Assembly: GCA_040793985.1 (NCBI GenBank)
Contig: JBFNJI010000009.1
Location: 65,466 to 129,465 of the forward strand
Length of the DNA: 64,000 nt
Reading direction: 5' to 3'
Source: Thiodiazotropha sp040793985
GTDB taxonomy: Bacteria > Pseudomonadota > Gammaproteobacteria > Chromatiales > Chromatiaceae
Shown here: positions 8,825 to 17,363 of the stretch, piece by piece
Layout: each line of letters begins with the position of its first letter
How positions within the stretch are numbered: position 1 is the first letter of the stretch
Made by a program: the position numbers and the translations under genes
Notes under the pieces: model-generated
What the model saw: the letters and a program-made list of their open reading frames with translations, nothing else
The model's database searches: none
Told to the model about the DNA's origin: nothing

Positions 8825-9739
8825 ATGGTAGCGGTGATGTCCCAGGATCAACATGTCTTCATGAACGTCAAACAGGTCGCGGAATATCTGCACCTGAATG
8901 AAAAAAAGATCTACGCCCTGGTCAACGAGGAGCGGATACCGGCGACCAAGATCACCGGCAAATGGCTCTTCCCCAGAGAACTGGTCGATCGCTGGATGCT
9001 CGACTCCGCACACGGCGGACTGATGACCAACAGACTGGTGATCGCCGGCAGTGACGATCCGCTGCTCTACCGTTTGATCATGACCTTCGCCAACGAGACA
9101 GGCTCCCATGCCCTTATCAGCTACTCCCCGACCGGAACCCGGCTCGGCCTGGAGTTGCTGCAGGCCAATCGCATCGATGCCTGTGGCATCCACTGGGGCC
9201 CCAACGAGGAGAGTCACACGCGTCACCCGGCGCTGCTGCGCCAATATCCCCAATATCGCCAATGGGTGTTGATACGCCTTTTCCGTCGTGAGCAGGGATT
9301 GATGGTAAGCCGCAGGATCGAACAACGGATGCTGAAACCGGAAAACCTGTTCGACCATGAGTTCCGTTGGACCATGCGACAGAGCGGCGCCGGTGCACAA
9401 CGTTTTCTGCTCGAGGTACTCAGTAACTACGGTACCAGCGCTGAAAAACTGAATGCCGTCGGCACCGCCCTCTCGGAGCGCGAGGCTGCCGCGAGCATCG
9501 CCATGGACCAGGCGGATGTTGCCCCGGGAGCCCGCGCCGCCGCCAACGAATACGGCCTCGCATTCATCCCCTTCGGCTGGGAATCGTTCGACCTGACACT
9601 GCCGCGCAGTATCTGGTTCCGGCGCCTGTTCCAGGACCTCATCGGGCGCCTGCGTTCTTCCGAATCCAGTGCCATGGCAAAGGAACTGAGCGGTTATGAC
9701 CTGCGTGAGACGGGAGAGCTTGTCTGGGGAGACGAGTAG
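8825..9739 (+). CDS. Excisionase-type HTH regulator with periplasmic-binding-protein-like domain
   Basis: A 304-residue protein. Residues ~8-55 are a MerR/excisionase-type helix-turn-helix (FMNVKQVAEYLHLNEKKIYALV...KWLFPRELVDRWM). The rest is a PBP-like domain (LVIAGSDDPLL, SYSPTGTRLGLELLQANRIDACGIHW, IRLFRREQGLMV, SIAMDQADVAPGARAAANEYGLAFIP), related to the substrate-binding domain of molybdate-type regulators (PF12727). Likely a one-component regulator sensing a small ligand such as molybdate, tungstate or a cofactor precursor; the ligand is inference. ATG 8825 follows AGGGGGG by 7 bp; GTG 8822 is an alternative. Co-directional with fdhD, 12 bp apart. Confidence 0.85.
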   Translation: MVAVMSQDQHVFMNVKQVAEYLHLNEKKIYALVNEERIPATKITGKWLFPRELVDRWMLDSAHGGLMTNRLVIAGSDDPLLYRLIMTFANETGSHALISYSPTGTRLGLELLQANRIDACGIHWGPNEESHTRHPALLRQYPQYRQWVLIRLFRREQGLMVSRRIEQRMLKPENLFDHEFRWTMRQSGAGAQRFLLEVLSNYGTSAEKLNAVGTALSEREAAASIAMDQADVAPGARAAANEYGLAFIPFGWESFDLTLPRSIWFRRLFQDLIGRLRSSESSAMAKELSGYDLRETGELVWGDE

Positions 9740-9868
9740 TTGGTGAAAACCCACCTCGTTACCCACTATACTCACTCATGAGATGGGAAAAGTAGATCCC
9801 GAGTCAAGGATATGTTTTTGAGCCTGGCTCATGCTATGGCCGTGTGGAGTGGTTAAACAGACAAACCG

Positions 9869-10300
9869 ATGAAGAGCGGCTATCTCACACTGGAGACTCA
9901 TCCCGAACATCAGGGTATGGTGCGTGTCCTTGTCAAGGACGAGTTGCCCAACACCCAAGACGCCAGTTTCGGCTCACAAGTCCGCTACATAGCCCGCTTC
10001 AACGATATCGAAGCCGGGCAGATGCACCTGCACAACATGATGCACAATCACCTGGTCAATCTGGAGAACCATATCTATAGCATCGACCTGAACAAGGCGA
10101 TTGCCGCCATCGAAGCCGACGATCTCAATCACGCACGGGTGTGGATAGACCCATCGCTGAGCGAGAACGACAAGAGCCTCATCGAGCAGCAGACCTCCAA
10201 GTTCAGACTGCGTCATAAACGGTGGAACAGTTTTTGGTTTTTTGTAGGCGGTTTCTTCATACTCCTGTTCTTTATCATGAGTACCATTGGTCCTATTTAA
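9869..10300 (+). CDS. Uncharacterised C-terminally membrane-anchored protein
   Basis: A 143-residue protein of no recognised family. The N-terminal ~115 residues are soluble and His/Asn rich in the middle (MHLHNMMHNHLVNLENHIY); a single hydrophobic helix (FWFFVGGFFILLFFIMS) ends the protein, so the soluble part would face the cytoplasm in a tail-anchored arrangement. It stands alone, separated by about 130 bp from the regulator upstream. An imperfect hairpin bounded by GATATC (10316-10348) follows its stop but has no T tract. Confidence 0.7.
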   Translation: MKSGYLTLETHPEHQGMVRVLVKDELPNTQDASFGSQVRYIARFNDIEAGQMHLHNMMHNHLVNLENHIYSIDLNKAIAAIEADDLNHARVWIDPSLSENDKSLIEQQTSKFRLRHKRWNSFWFFVGGFFILLFFIMSTIGPI

Positions 10301-10413
10301 GCGCATGCGTACAGCGATATCGCGCACCTCTTGGTGGCGCGGGATATCTGACAGTACGGAGTGACGGCATCTCACGATCCCGCCAGGCGTGAAGCCTCCT
10401 CACAAAGGCGAGA

Positions 10414-10809
10414 TCAACCGCCAGCCACGCTCCTGGCATACTCTTGATAGGCAGGAATCGCTATTGCAGCCACAATACCGAGGATTGCCATACCCGCGAA
10501 CGCCAGCCCCCAGATAGACCAAAGACGCTGCACTCTTTGAAAGTGCTCGACGCTCTCCCAGCGCTTGTTCCTCCAGGCCCACTCCCGTCCCTTCACACCC
10601 AGGACGATAACCATCACGAATCCAATATAGGGTATGAGGGCCAACAGACCTATCCAGGTCCTGTTTCCGATGGCCCAAATCCAGTTGAACATAAATGCCC
10701 CCCAACTCCATCCCCTGACACCCTCAGGGATCTCCGCAGCATTCCCCATACCTGAACTGTTTTCCCCGGTAGACAAGTCGGCTTCAGGTGTAGAATAAAT
10801 ATCATCCAT
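10414..10809 (-). CDS. Small membrane protein with pilin-like C-terminal segment
   Basis: A 131-residue protein. An N-terminal polar stretch (YSTPEADL) is followed by WSWGAFMFNWIWAIGN and membrane segments (IGLLALIPYIGFVMVIVLG; LWSIWGLAFAGMAILGIVAAIAIPAYQEYARS). The last segment closely resembles the hydrophobic N-terminal helix of type IV pilins (ILGIVAAIAIPAYQ.Y) but sits at the C-terminus and there is no globular pilin domain after it. Function unknown. A single gene between two unlinked genes. Confidence 0.7.
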   Translation of the reverse strand: MDDIYSTPEADLSTGENSSGMGNAAEIPEGVRGWSWGAFMFNWIWAIGNRTWIGLLALIPYIGFVMVIVLGVKGREWAWRNKRWESVEHFQRVQRLWSIWGLAFAGMAILGIVAAIAIPAYQEYARSVAGG

Positions 10810-10862
10810 AGTTAACTACCTTGTTTTGTTCGAACAGGACTGGCGCCGAACGGAAATGCTCA

Positions 10863-11303
10863 CTATATGCCGAGAAACCGTACCGCCACCCTGCGCTCTC
10901 TCGGACCATCCATTTCAAGCAACAGGATCGATTGATACTGACCGAGCACCAGCTCACCGTTCGCGATTGAGACCACCTCACCGTTTCCGATCATCATCGC
11001 TATCAAATGCGAATGCGCATTCTTCGGCTCATCGGGGGGTATATTTACACGAAGGTGCAAGTCGTCGTGCTTGTACGCCTCTCCCGGTGGCGCAGCCGAC
11101 AAGAAGAAATTGCGGATATCTTCAAAAAGCCGTTCTTCGTTTTCATTGACCGACAGCGCACAGGTTGTATGCAGGGAGGTAAGTGTCACCATGCCTTGCA
11201 ACAGTCCCGAATCTGCGAGCAGGGCTTTGACATTCTCTGTGATATCGACCACTTCGAATGAATCGCGCGTGGATATTTCCAGTTCTTTGTAATAACCAAT
11301 CAT
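10863..11303 (-). CDS. YjbQ/UPF0047 family protein
   Basis: A 146-residue member of the YjbQ family (secondary thiamine-phosphate synthase type). Key residues are in LTSLHTTCALSVNENE, DDLHLR, NAHSHLIAMMIG and LGQYQSILLLEMDGPRERRV; the conserved His residues of the family's metal-binding pocket are visible. Length is typical (about 140). Standalone gene; physiological role in this organism unknown. Confidence 0.9.
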   Translation of the reverse strand: MIGYYKELEISTRDSFEVVDITENVKALLADSGLLQGMVTLTSLHTTCALSVNENEERLFEDIRNFFLSAAPPGEAYKHDDLHLRVNIPPDEPKNAHSHLIAMMIGNGEVVSIANGELVLGQYQSILLLEMDGPRERRVAVRFLGI

Positions 11304-11406
11304 AGGCTGTTTCTTGAGTTGATCTATTTCAAAATCCCTGTCGTGTTTACAGATTTCATCTGCAACCGGACCTGTATCGATTAATTCGGTTTCTTACATG
11401 GCAATT

Positions 11407-11778
11407 CTAAATAAACGCATGGACGATAAATGCACCAAACACTGATGCAAGGATACCACCCACACGACCATATGGCTCTGAAAAAGAGAGTGCCCATGAG
11501 ATTAATCGTTTGAAGTTGGTGCGCCCTATCGATGCCAAAACAGTGGCGGCTATAATTGACAGCCAACCGATAACTTCAATTGCTAAAGGATATCTGGACA
11601 ATTCAGATTGGAATACCAACAAGACCCCGAGAATCAACCGCACAGCCACCGCAACAACATGAAGATAGAGTTTGTCTGAATTCTCCCGAAGAGGAGCCAA
11701 TACAGTTGCCGGAATTATCGAGATGATGATCCCGGCCAGGAAAATCAGCAAACCGAATACTATTATGATTTGGAGCAT
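11407..11778 (-). CDS. Uncharacterised four-helix membrane protein
   Basis: A 123-residue very hydrophobic protein with four predicted membrane helices: IIIVFGLLIFLAGIIISIIP, VVAVAVRLILGVLLVF, VIGWLSIIAATVLASIG and VGGILASVFGAFIVHAFI. No family recognised with certainty; similar small proteins occur as orphan membrane proteins in Gammaproteobacteria. The 280 bp between it and moaB contains no gene I can support. Confidence 0.65.
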   Translation of the reverse strand: MLQIIIVFGLLIFLAGIIISIIPATVLAPLRENSDKLYLHVVAVAVRLILGVLLVFQSELSRYPLAIEVIGWLSIIAATVLASIGRTNFKRLISWALSFSEPYGRVGGILASVFGAFIVHAFI

Positions 11779-12061
11779 GCTTATTCCCAGTTAACCACAA
11801 AATAGAGCGCCAGAGCGCTTCGGCGTAGAGACCAAGCCCGGGAGACCAGCTTTGATGCGACTGTATTGAGACAACATCGGACCAGACCGCGAACTCGTTC
11901 TCACTCGGTTGGGTAAAATGAAAACGACGCCCACATGGAAACGAAAAGAGCTGTTTTACAATCGTACCGCTCGCCTGTTGGACCTTTACCAGTGTGTTTT
12001 CCAGATCTGCACTGTAGAATACTATGGGCGCGGAACCTAACAGCAAACCTCACATACATCG

Positions 12062-12583
12062 CTATCGCTCGCGCAATCTAGGCATCAGCTCCACAAGATT
12101 GCAGGGGCGCGTCCTATAGTCGAGCTGGGCCGAGATCAGTTTGCTCCAGCCGTCCATGCAGGCGCCGGTGGAGCCGGGCAGGCAGAAGATGAAGCTGCCG
12201 TTGGCGACACCGGCCAGGGTCCTCGACTGCAGGGTGGAAGTACCGATGGTCTCGTAGGAGAGAACGCGGAACATCTCGCCGAAACCGTCGATCACCTTGT
12301 CGAGCAGGGGCGATACCGCCTCCGGTGTACCGTCCCTGCCGGTGAGGCCGGTGCCGCCGGTGGTGATCGCAATCTGGATGTCCCCATCCGCGATCCATTT
12401 GGAGACCACTTCGCGGATGCGGTAGACATCATCGGGGACGATCACCTTGTCGGCCAGCCTGTGCCCCGCCTCCTCGAGCAGCGCCTTCAGCGTCAGACCC
12501 GACTTGTCGGTCTCTTCCGTTCTGGTGTCAGATACGGTAAGCACGGCGATATTCAAGGGTATGAACTGTCTTTCTTCGCTCAT
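12062..12583 (-). CDS. moaB: Molybdenum cofactor biosynthesis protein MoaB
   Basis: A 173-residue MogA/MoaB-family protein involved in adenylylation of molybdopterin before metal insertion. The MPT-binding signature is clear: NIAVLTVSDTRTEETDKSG, ITTGGTGLTGRDGTPEAV, and the SFIFCLPGSTGACMDGWSKLI block. Length is typical for MoaB. It is separated from the other moa/mob genes but lies in the same 15-kb region as fdh, moaA and tup-mob-moe. An AAAGGAGAT ribosome site precedes the ATG. Confidence 0.93.
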   Translation of the reverse strand: MSEERQFIPLNIAVLTVSDTRTEETDKSGLTLKALLEEAGHRLADKVIVPDDVYRIREVVSKWIADGDIQIAITTGGTGLTGRDGTPEAVSPLLDKVIDGFGEMFRVLSYETIGTSTLQSRTLAGVANGSFIFCLPGSTGACMDGWSKLISAQLDYRTRPCNLVELMPRLRER

Positions 12584-12611
12584 TGGTCTTATCTCCTTTG
12601 GCAGATTATCT

Positions 12612-12853
12612 TTGTTTTAAGGTTTGTAAAAATGTAGTGTGCGACTCGCCGCACCCTTTATTCGTTCCCGCACAGAAGCGTGGAAATAATGCGTAGGCAG
12701 GGGCCCTGCCCCATCAAACGGTTTTGGCATTGGTCTGATTGGCGGGGCATGGCCTCACCCCACACATCAATCGTACCTTGGCAGTACATTGAATGGTGCG
12801 GCAAGCCGCACCCTACAAGAGATATTTGCGTTCATTCGCGTTTATTTGCGGAC
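12612..12853. repeat. Composite palindromic repeat, copy 1
   Basis: The spacer between moaB and the HD hydrolase holds three repeat modules: a decayed TTCGTTCCCGCAC...GCGTGGAAATAATGC hairpin (about 12661-12692), the palindrome GGTGCGGCAAGCCGCACC followed by CTAC (about 12795-12817) with a decayed GTGCGACTCGCCGCACC near 12639, and TTTGCGTTCATTCGCG (about 12826) running to TTTGCGGAC. The same three modules recur at 34347-34555. Confidence 0.7.
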
Positions 12854-13392
12854 TCATCCCCGGGCCTCTTCGCATAGACCTGGTCGAAGATCGCCTCGAG
12901 GCTTTCGTGGGTGCCTCTGAGCCCGTCGATCACCTCCTTGGCCCAATCGAAGTAGGCCTGCATTCTCTGCAGTGACCAGCCGGCGGGCGGGCTCCTGTTG
13001 ATATCCCTGAGGTTGGCTATCTTGTCCGCCAGCTTGACCAGCCTCGCCTTGTACGACAGTCCCGGCGCATGTTTGATCTGCATCGCCTTGCGCTCCATCT
13101 TCGTCAGGGTGCCGTCATCGGTCACCTCCATCACAATGCCCGCGATGGTGGCACCGAACTCCGCCTCGATCTCCTCCACCGTGGTATCGGTATCCTCGAT
13201 GGTATCGTGCAGAAGTGCGGCTATCAGGGTCTCAAGATCGGTGATTTCGCCTTCATTGACCAGTATATCCACCAGAGTGATGGGATGGTTGATATAGGGG
13301 GAGGCCTCGATATCCTTGCGCCGCTGATGGCGATGCTTTTGGGTTGCGAATGCAAGTGTTTTTATCAGTTGTTTCAGATCCTGGTTATTCAT
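12832..13392 (-). CDS. HD-domain (p)ppGpp hydrolase-like protein, MESH1 type
   Basis: A 186-residue stand-alone HD hydrolase. The motifs HRRKDIEASPYINHPITLVDIL, LIAALLHDTIEDTDTT and VKLADKIANLRDI correspond to the hydrolase domain of RelA/SpoT and small alarmone hydrolases (MESH1/SAH), including the HDxxED metal site. No synthetase or TGS/ACT domain is present. Likely hydrolyses (p)ppGpp or a related nucleotide. Downstream of the histidine kinase gene in the same direction with about 70 bp between them. Its final codons overlap the TTTGCG repeat module. Confidence 0.85.
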   Translation of the reverse strand: MNNQDLKQLIKTLAFATQKHRHQRRKDIEASPYINHPITLVDILVNEGEITDLETLIAALLHDTIEDTDTTVEEIEAEFGATIAGIVMEVTDDGTLTKMERKAMQIKHAPGLSYKARLVKLADKIANLRDINRSPPAGWSLQRMQAYFDWAKEVIDGLRGTHESLEAIFDQVYAKRPGDESANKRE

Positions 13393-13463
13393 ACTTCTTC
13401 TTGGATTGTCTATTCAATTCATGGAGTCTGCAGTCCGCACCTGTTTAGAGGTTCTCCCCCGGG

Positions 13464-15584
13464 TCAGGCCCGCTTCTTGTTTTCAGCAACCGTCAAATCC
13501 CGCTCTACCGTGTAGAACTGTTCCATTAGCGCCGTCTCATCTTCTTTAAATTCGGGCTCTTTCAGGAGCCAGACGCAGAACAGCGTTCCCCGACCAGGAT
13601 CGGAACGCACGCTGATATCGCCGCCATATTTCTTGATCAAACCGTAACTCACTGACAGCCCCAAACCGGTACCCTCGCCGACACGCTTGCTGGTATGGAA
13701 AGGATTGAAGATCGATTCGACCTGTTCCTCCTCGATCCCCGCACCGTTGTCCTCCACCTCGATCACCACCCCTTTGTCATCCCAGTCCGTGGTGGTCAGG
13801 GAGATAGTCCCCCCGTGCTTGTGCAAGGCATGCACGGCATTGACGAAGAGGTTGACCAGGACCTGTTGCAATTCGTGGGGATTGATCCTGATCGGCTGTG
13901 TTGCCTGCAGGTTTAAATCTATTTCGAACTGTTTCTGTTTGCGCAGGTGTCGCACCAGGGCCAGGGTATGCTGCACCACCTCGTTGACATCGATCACCGA
14001 TGGCGTCTCGGTAATCCGGTCTGGTCGTGCATATTGCAACAGATTGTTGATGATCTCCTTGACACGAAAGATCTGCTCTATGATCAGGTCGATTTCATTC
14101 TTCACCGGCGCCGCGCTGTCACCCAGCTCCTCCACCAGCAGATCCAGGTTACCCAACATCACTGCGGTGGGATTGTTGATTTCGTGGGCCACACCCGCGG
14201 TGAGTTCACCCAGTGCCGCAAGCTTTTCGGCCGCAATCAGTTGGGCCCGGGTTTCGCGCAGTATCTGAATGGTGGACAAGAGTTTCTCGTTTTTCAGCTT
14301 CAGTTCCGCGGTCCGCTCTTCCACCTTCTCTTCCAACTGATCAGCCCACTGCTGAACCTGTAGATTGCGCTCCTGCAGCAGGTCGAGCAGGAGATCGAAC
14401 TCAGTCGCCAGGACACCGATCTCATCCACGGATGAGATCTTGCCGATGCGCTTGGTGTAGCCTTCCCGGGTCGCCCGTACCACCGCCATCATCATCTCGA
14501 GGGGTTTGAAGATCGATTTCGCGCCACTGATGGAGAGTATCGATGAAAACAGCATCAGTGCCAGGAACAGCAAAATCAATACAATCAATGCCTGCCACAG
14601 GGCATTTCGCGAAGGGGACTCCAGAAAGCCGGCATAGAGCATACCGACCCGTTCTCCGTTGACATCGATGATCGGCTGATAGGCCGAGATGTACCAGTCA
14701 TTGACGACAAAGGCACGGTCTATCCATTTCTCGCCGTGATCCAATACCTGGGTCCGAACCTCGTCGGAAACCCGGGTACCCAATGCCCGTTGATTGGGCG
14801 TTCGCGGAACATTGGTGGTTATCCGTACATCGTCGAGAAACACCGTGACCGTTCCGATACTCCCCTTGGGCAGGCTGCCCGGACCATAGACCAGGTCGCG
14901 TATGGTGTCGACAAACTTGAAATTGCCATTCAGCAGCACACCGCCATCGAGCACTGCGATCACCTGGCCGCGGGAGTTCTTCACCGGATAAATGGCGCGA
15001 ATCATCATGCCGCGATTTTCCACGCTCCGCTGTGTCGGCCGCGCCCGCGGTGTGTCGATAAGCGGTAGCTCAACCTGCTTGTCCAACCCGGATGACTGCA
15101 GCGCCAGCGCCTCAGCATTGAAGACCTCTATCTCCACCCGGGGGTATCCCTGCAGCGCGACCAATAACGAGGGTGAGGGGTGCCCCCGCTTAACGGCTTC
15201 GCCATGGGGGAGAAAGAGATGCCTGGCATCTGTCCCAAGCAGATGCAGATAACTGAAACCGGCAGCTTGGCGCAGCGTGTCAAGCTGTTCGTTGATGACA
15301 CGGCCGCTTCTCGATTCGAGGGCGGTATAGAAGACGTGGGACTCAGCAAGTCTCCCCAGGGTATTCAGATAGTCTTCCTGCAGTCGATGGAAGTTGTCCT
15401 CCGCCACCGAGAGGTCGGTGTTGACCTTTATGAAGAGCTGCTCGTAACTGAACTGGGAACCCCAGTAGATGGCCAGGGCGAGCGCGATGGGCATGATTAG
15501 AAGTATCGGAAACAGCACCAGGGCCAACAGCTTATAACGCAAGCTGCTGCGGATTGCCTGGATGAATTTGAGTATTGGGTTCAA
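13464..15584 (-). CDS. Cache-domain sensor histidine kinase
   Basis: A 706-residue membrane kinase: TM1 (~19-41), a ~280-residue periplasmic Cache_3-Cache_2 type sensor ending in YISAYQPIIDVNGERVGMLYAGF, TM2 (~330-352), HAMP, a coiled coil (ERNLQVQQWADQLEEKVEERTAELKLKNEKL), HisKA (LGELTAGVAHEINNPTAVMLG, phospho-His in AHEINNP) and a HATPase domain (NLFVNAVHAL, VEDNGAGIEE, GTGLGLSVSYG). It lies 40 bp downstream of the NtrC-type regulator gene and is presumably its partner. Ligand unknown; proximity to the tungstate uptake operon suggests a metal oxyanion or pathway substrate. Confidence 0.9.
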   Translation of the reverse strand: MNPILKFIQAIRSSLRYKLLALVLFPILLIMPIALALAIYWGSQFSYEQLFIKVNTDLSVAEDNFHRLQEDYLNTLGRLAESHVFYTALESRSGRVINEQLDTLRQAAGFSYLHLLGTDARHLFLPHGEAVKRGHPSPSLLVALQGYPRVEIEVFNAEALALQSSGLDKQVELPLIDTPRARPTQRSVENRGMMIRAIYPVKNSRGQVIAVLDGGVLLNGNFKFVDTIRDLVYGPGSLPKGSIGTVTVFLDDVRITTNVPRTPNQRALGTRVSDEVRTQVLDHGEKWIDRAFVVNDWYISAYQPIIDVNGERVGMLYAGFLESPSRNALWQALIVLILLFLALMLFSSILSISGAKSIFKPLEMMMAVVRATREGYTKRIGKISSVDEIGVLATEFDLLLDLLQERNLQVQQWADQLEEKVEERTAELKLKNEKLLSTIQILRETRAQLIAAEKLAALGELTAGVAHEINNPTAVMLGNLDLLVEELGDSAAPVKNEIDLIIEQIFRVKEIINNLLQYARPDRITETPSVIDVNEVVQHTLALVRHLRKQKQFEIDLNLQATQPIRINPHELQQVLVNLFVNAVHALHKHGGTISLTTTDWDDKGVVIEVEDNGAGIEEEQVESIFNPFHTSKRVGEGTGLGLSVSYGLIKKYGGDISVRSDPGRGTLFCVWLLKEPEFKEDETALMEQFYTVERDLTVAENKKRA

Positions 15585-15624
15585 AGCACCAACTTAGAGC
15601 CTGTTAACACCGATCCGATAGGCC

Positions 15625-17037
15625 CTAATTGACGCCCCAGGCCTGGGTTTTTCGCTCCAGGGTCTTGCGCGAAATACCAAGCACCCGGGCCGCCGCGGAC
15701 TTATTGCCGCCCTCGAGGTCGAGTACCTTGAGAATATGCTGTTTCTCTATCGCCTCCAACAACAGGGTCTTGGACGGATCGAAGGGAGCCGACTGAATGC
15801 CCGCGGCCTCTGAGCCCAACATGCAGAGACTGGGAGACTTGTTGAGTAACAGGCAACGCTCGATCATGTTTTTCAGTTCACGCACGTTCCCGGGCCAATC
15901 ATAGTCAAGCAACCTGACCATGTCGCTCTCCCCCATCTGTGGCGGTGATATACCCAGCTCCCCGGCGAGGACCTCGACAAAGTATTTCACCAACAGGGGA
16001 ATATCCTCCTTGCGTTCGCGCAGGGCCGGGATGCGCAGCGAGAGAACGTTCAAACGATAGTAGAGATCTTCACGAAAATCACCGCTGCGCACCTCCTGGT
16101 CAAGGTCGCGATTGCTGGCGGCGATGATGCGCACATCCACCGGCACCTCGCGGTTCGATCCGACCGGACGGATGGTCCTCTCCTCGAGAGCACGCAGCAG
16201 GTGGGCCTGCATGCTCAGCGGCATCTCTCCGATCTCATCGAGAAAGAGGGTGCCGCCGTTGGCGTAGGTAAAGAGGCCGTCGCGGGAGAGATGGGCACCG
16301 GTAAAGGCCCCTTTGACATGACCGAAGAGTTCGCTTTCCAGCAGCTCTGCGGTCATGGCGCCACAGTTGACCGGGACAAAGCTGCCTGATCGCCCACTCA
16401 TTTCGTGTATCGCCCTGGCCGCAAGCTCCTTGCCGGTCCCCGATTCACCTTCGATCAGGATCGTGGAGGGCATCGGAGCGACCCGCTTGAGCACTTCGCA
16501 AAGGCTCTTCATCTGCTGACATCGCCCCACCATCCCCGAGCTGTCGTAGATCTGTTCCACCTGCCGGCGCAGTACAAAGTTTTCACGCTGCATCTTCTGC
16601 CGTTCAAGATAGCGCTCCACCGCGGTGATCATCTGCTCCATGCGGAATGGCTTGAGAATGAAATCCTCGGCCCCCGCGCGCAGCGCGGCGATCGCAGTCT
16701 CCATGTCGGCATGGGCGGTCATGAAGATCACCCCGGTGACCCCTCCCTGCTCGCGCAACTCTCTGACCCACTCCACCCCGCCGCGCTGTCCGGGCAGCCG
16801 GATGTCGGTAATGATGAGATCGAAATGGCAATGCTGTCTCAACTCTTCGGCGGTGACCACATCCTCGGCGGTCTCCACCAGGCCGAAATATTTACGCAAT
16901 CCCTTCTGCAGAAAACTGCGTATCCCGGGCTCGTCATCCACGATAAGAACGGATGCCATGCGTACCGGCGCACCCTCCTTGACGAATGGCTGTTTACTGT
17001 CGATCCTCGACTCTAATTCTTCTGCTTTCATGTTCAT
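15625..17037 (-). CDS. Sigma-54-dependent response regulator, NtrC family
   Basis: A 470-residue three-domain activator: receiver (SVLIVDDEPGIRSFL, IITDIRLPGQRG with the phospho-Asp, KPFRMEQMITAVE), AAA+ domain (Walker A EGESGTGKE, GAFTGA loop that contacts sigma-54, Walker B GTLFLDEIGEM, RLNVLSLRIPALRERKEDI) and a Fis-type HTH (LEGGNKSAAARVLGISRKTLERK). First gene of the regulator-kinase pair and divergent from tupA, whose promoter is a consensus sigma-54 element. It is therefore the prime candidate activator of tup-mob-moe and possibly of the fdh operon. Confidence 0.94.
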   Translation of the reverse strand: MNMKAEELESRIDSKQPFVKEGAPVRMASVLIVDDEPGIRSFLQKGLRKYFGLVETAEDVVTAEELRQHCHFDLIITDIRLPGQRGGVEWVRELREQGGVTGVIFMTAHADMETAIAALRAGAEDFILKPFRMEQMITAVERYLERQKMQRENFVLRRQVEQIYDSSGMVGRCQQMKSLCEVLKRVAPMPSTILIEGESGTGKELAARAIHEMSGRSGSFVPVNCGAMTAELLESELFGHVKGAFTGAHLSRDGLFTYANGGTLFLDEIGEMPLSMQAHLLRALEERTIRPVGSNREVPVDVRIIAASNRDLDQEVRSGDFREDLYYRLNVLSLRIPALRERKEDIPLLVKYFVEVLAGELGISPPQMGESDMVRLLDYDWPGNVRELKNMIERCLLLNKSPSLCMLGSEAAGIQSAPFDPSKTLLLEAIEKQHILKVLDLEGGNKSAAARVLGISRKTLERKTQAWGVN

Positions 17038-17104
17038 CGGTAGTTGTTCCAGTCTTCAAGCTGCTTTCTACCTGAATCCGGTAATGCATTGTCAGGCTCG
17101 ATTA

Positions 17105-17121
17105 TGGGTCAAAATGACCCA
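17105..17121. promoter_or_regulatory. Perfect inverted repeat, candidate enhancer for the tup promoter
   Basis: TGGGTCA-AAA-TGACCCA is a perfect 7+7 inverted repeat with a 3-bp centre, about 68 bp upstream of the regulator start and 184 bp upstream of the tupA -24 element. Geometry and symmetry suit a dimeric NtrC-type activator. TGTCAC and TGTCTCA half-site-like words follow at about 17125 and 17150. Confidence 0.55.
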
Positions 17122-17304
17122 AGTCTGTCACTCCCGGTTTGCGACCATTTGTCTCATCGATGGCAACCGATCTCCTCTGCATCAACTGCCTGATCGCCAT
17201 TAAACTCCAGTTTATTTACTTTCTTCCCAATAACACTCATAGAGTAGACAAAAGAAAACCAGATACTACTTCATTTGCTGGCCCTGGCCGATCACTGGCT
17301 ATTA

Positions 17305-17320
17305 TGGCACTTCTTTTGCA
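17305..17320 (+). promoter_or_regulatory. Consensus sigma-54 promoter of tupABC-mobAB-moeA
   Basis: TGGCACTTCTTTTGCA matches the -24/-12 consensus (TGGCAC-N5-TTGCA) exactly. It lies 44 bp before the tupA ATG at 17364. It indicates activator-dependent transcription of the whole operon. Confidence 0.88.
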
Positions 17321-17363
17321 GACGTTTGTAATCATAAAACAACAAACCGAGGCATTTACCCCC

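Noticed and set aside
8780..9775. 331-residue frame antisense to the HTH-PBP regulator
   Set aside because: Shadow of a clear protein-coding gene on the other strand.
11603..12046. 147-residue minus-strand frame overlapping the small membrane protein gene
   Set aside because: Its second half is out of frame with the membrane gene and the first half has no recognised homology or ribosome site; a short gene in 11779-12046 remains possible.
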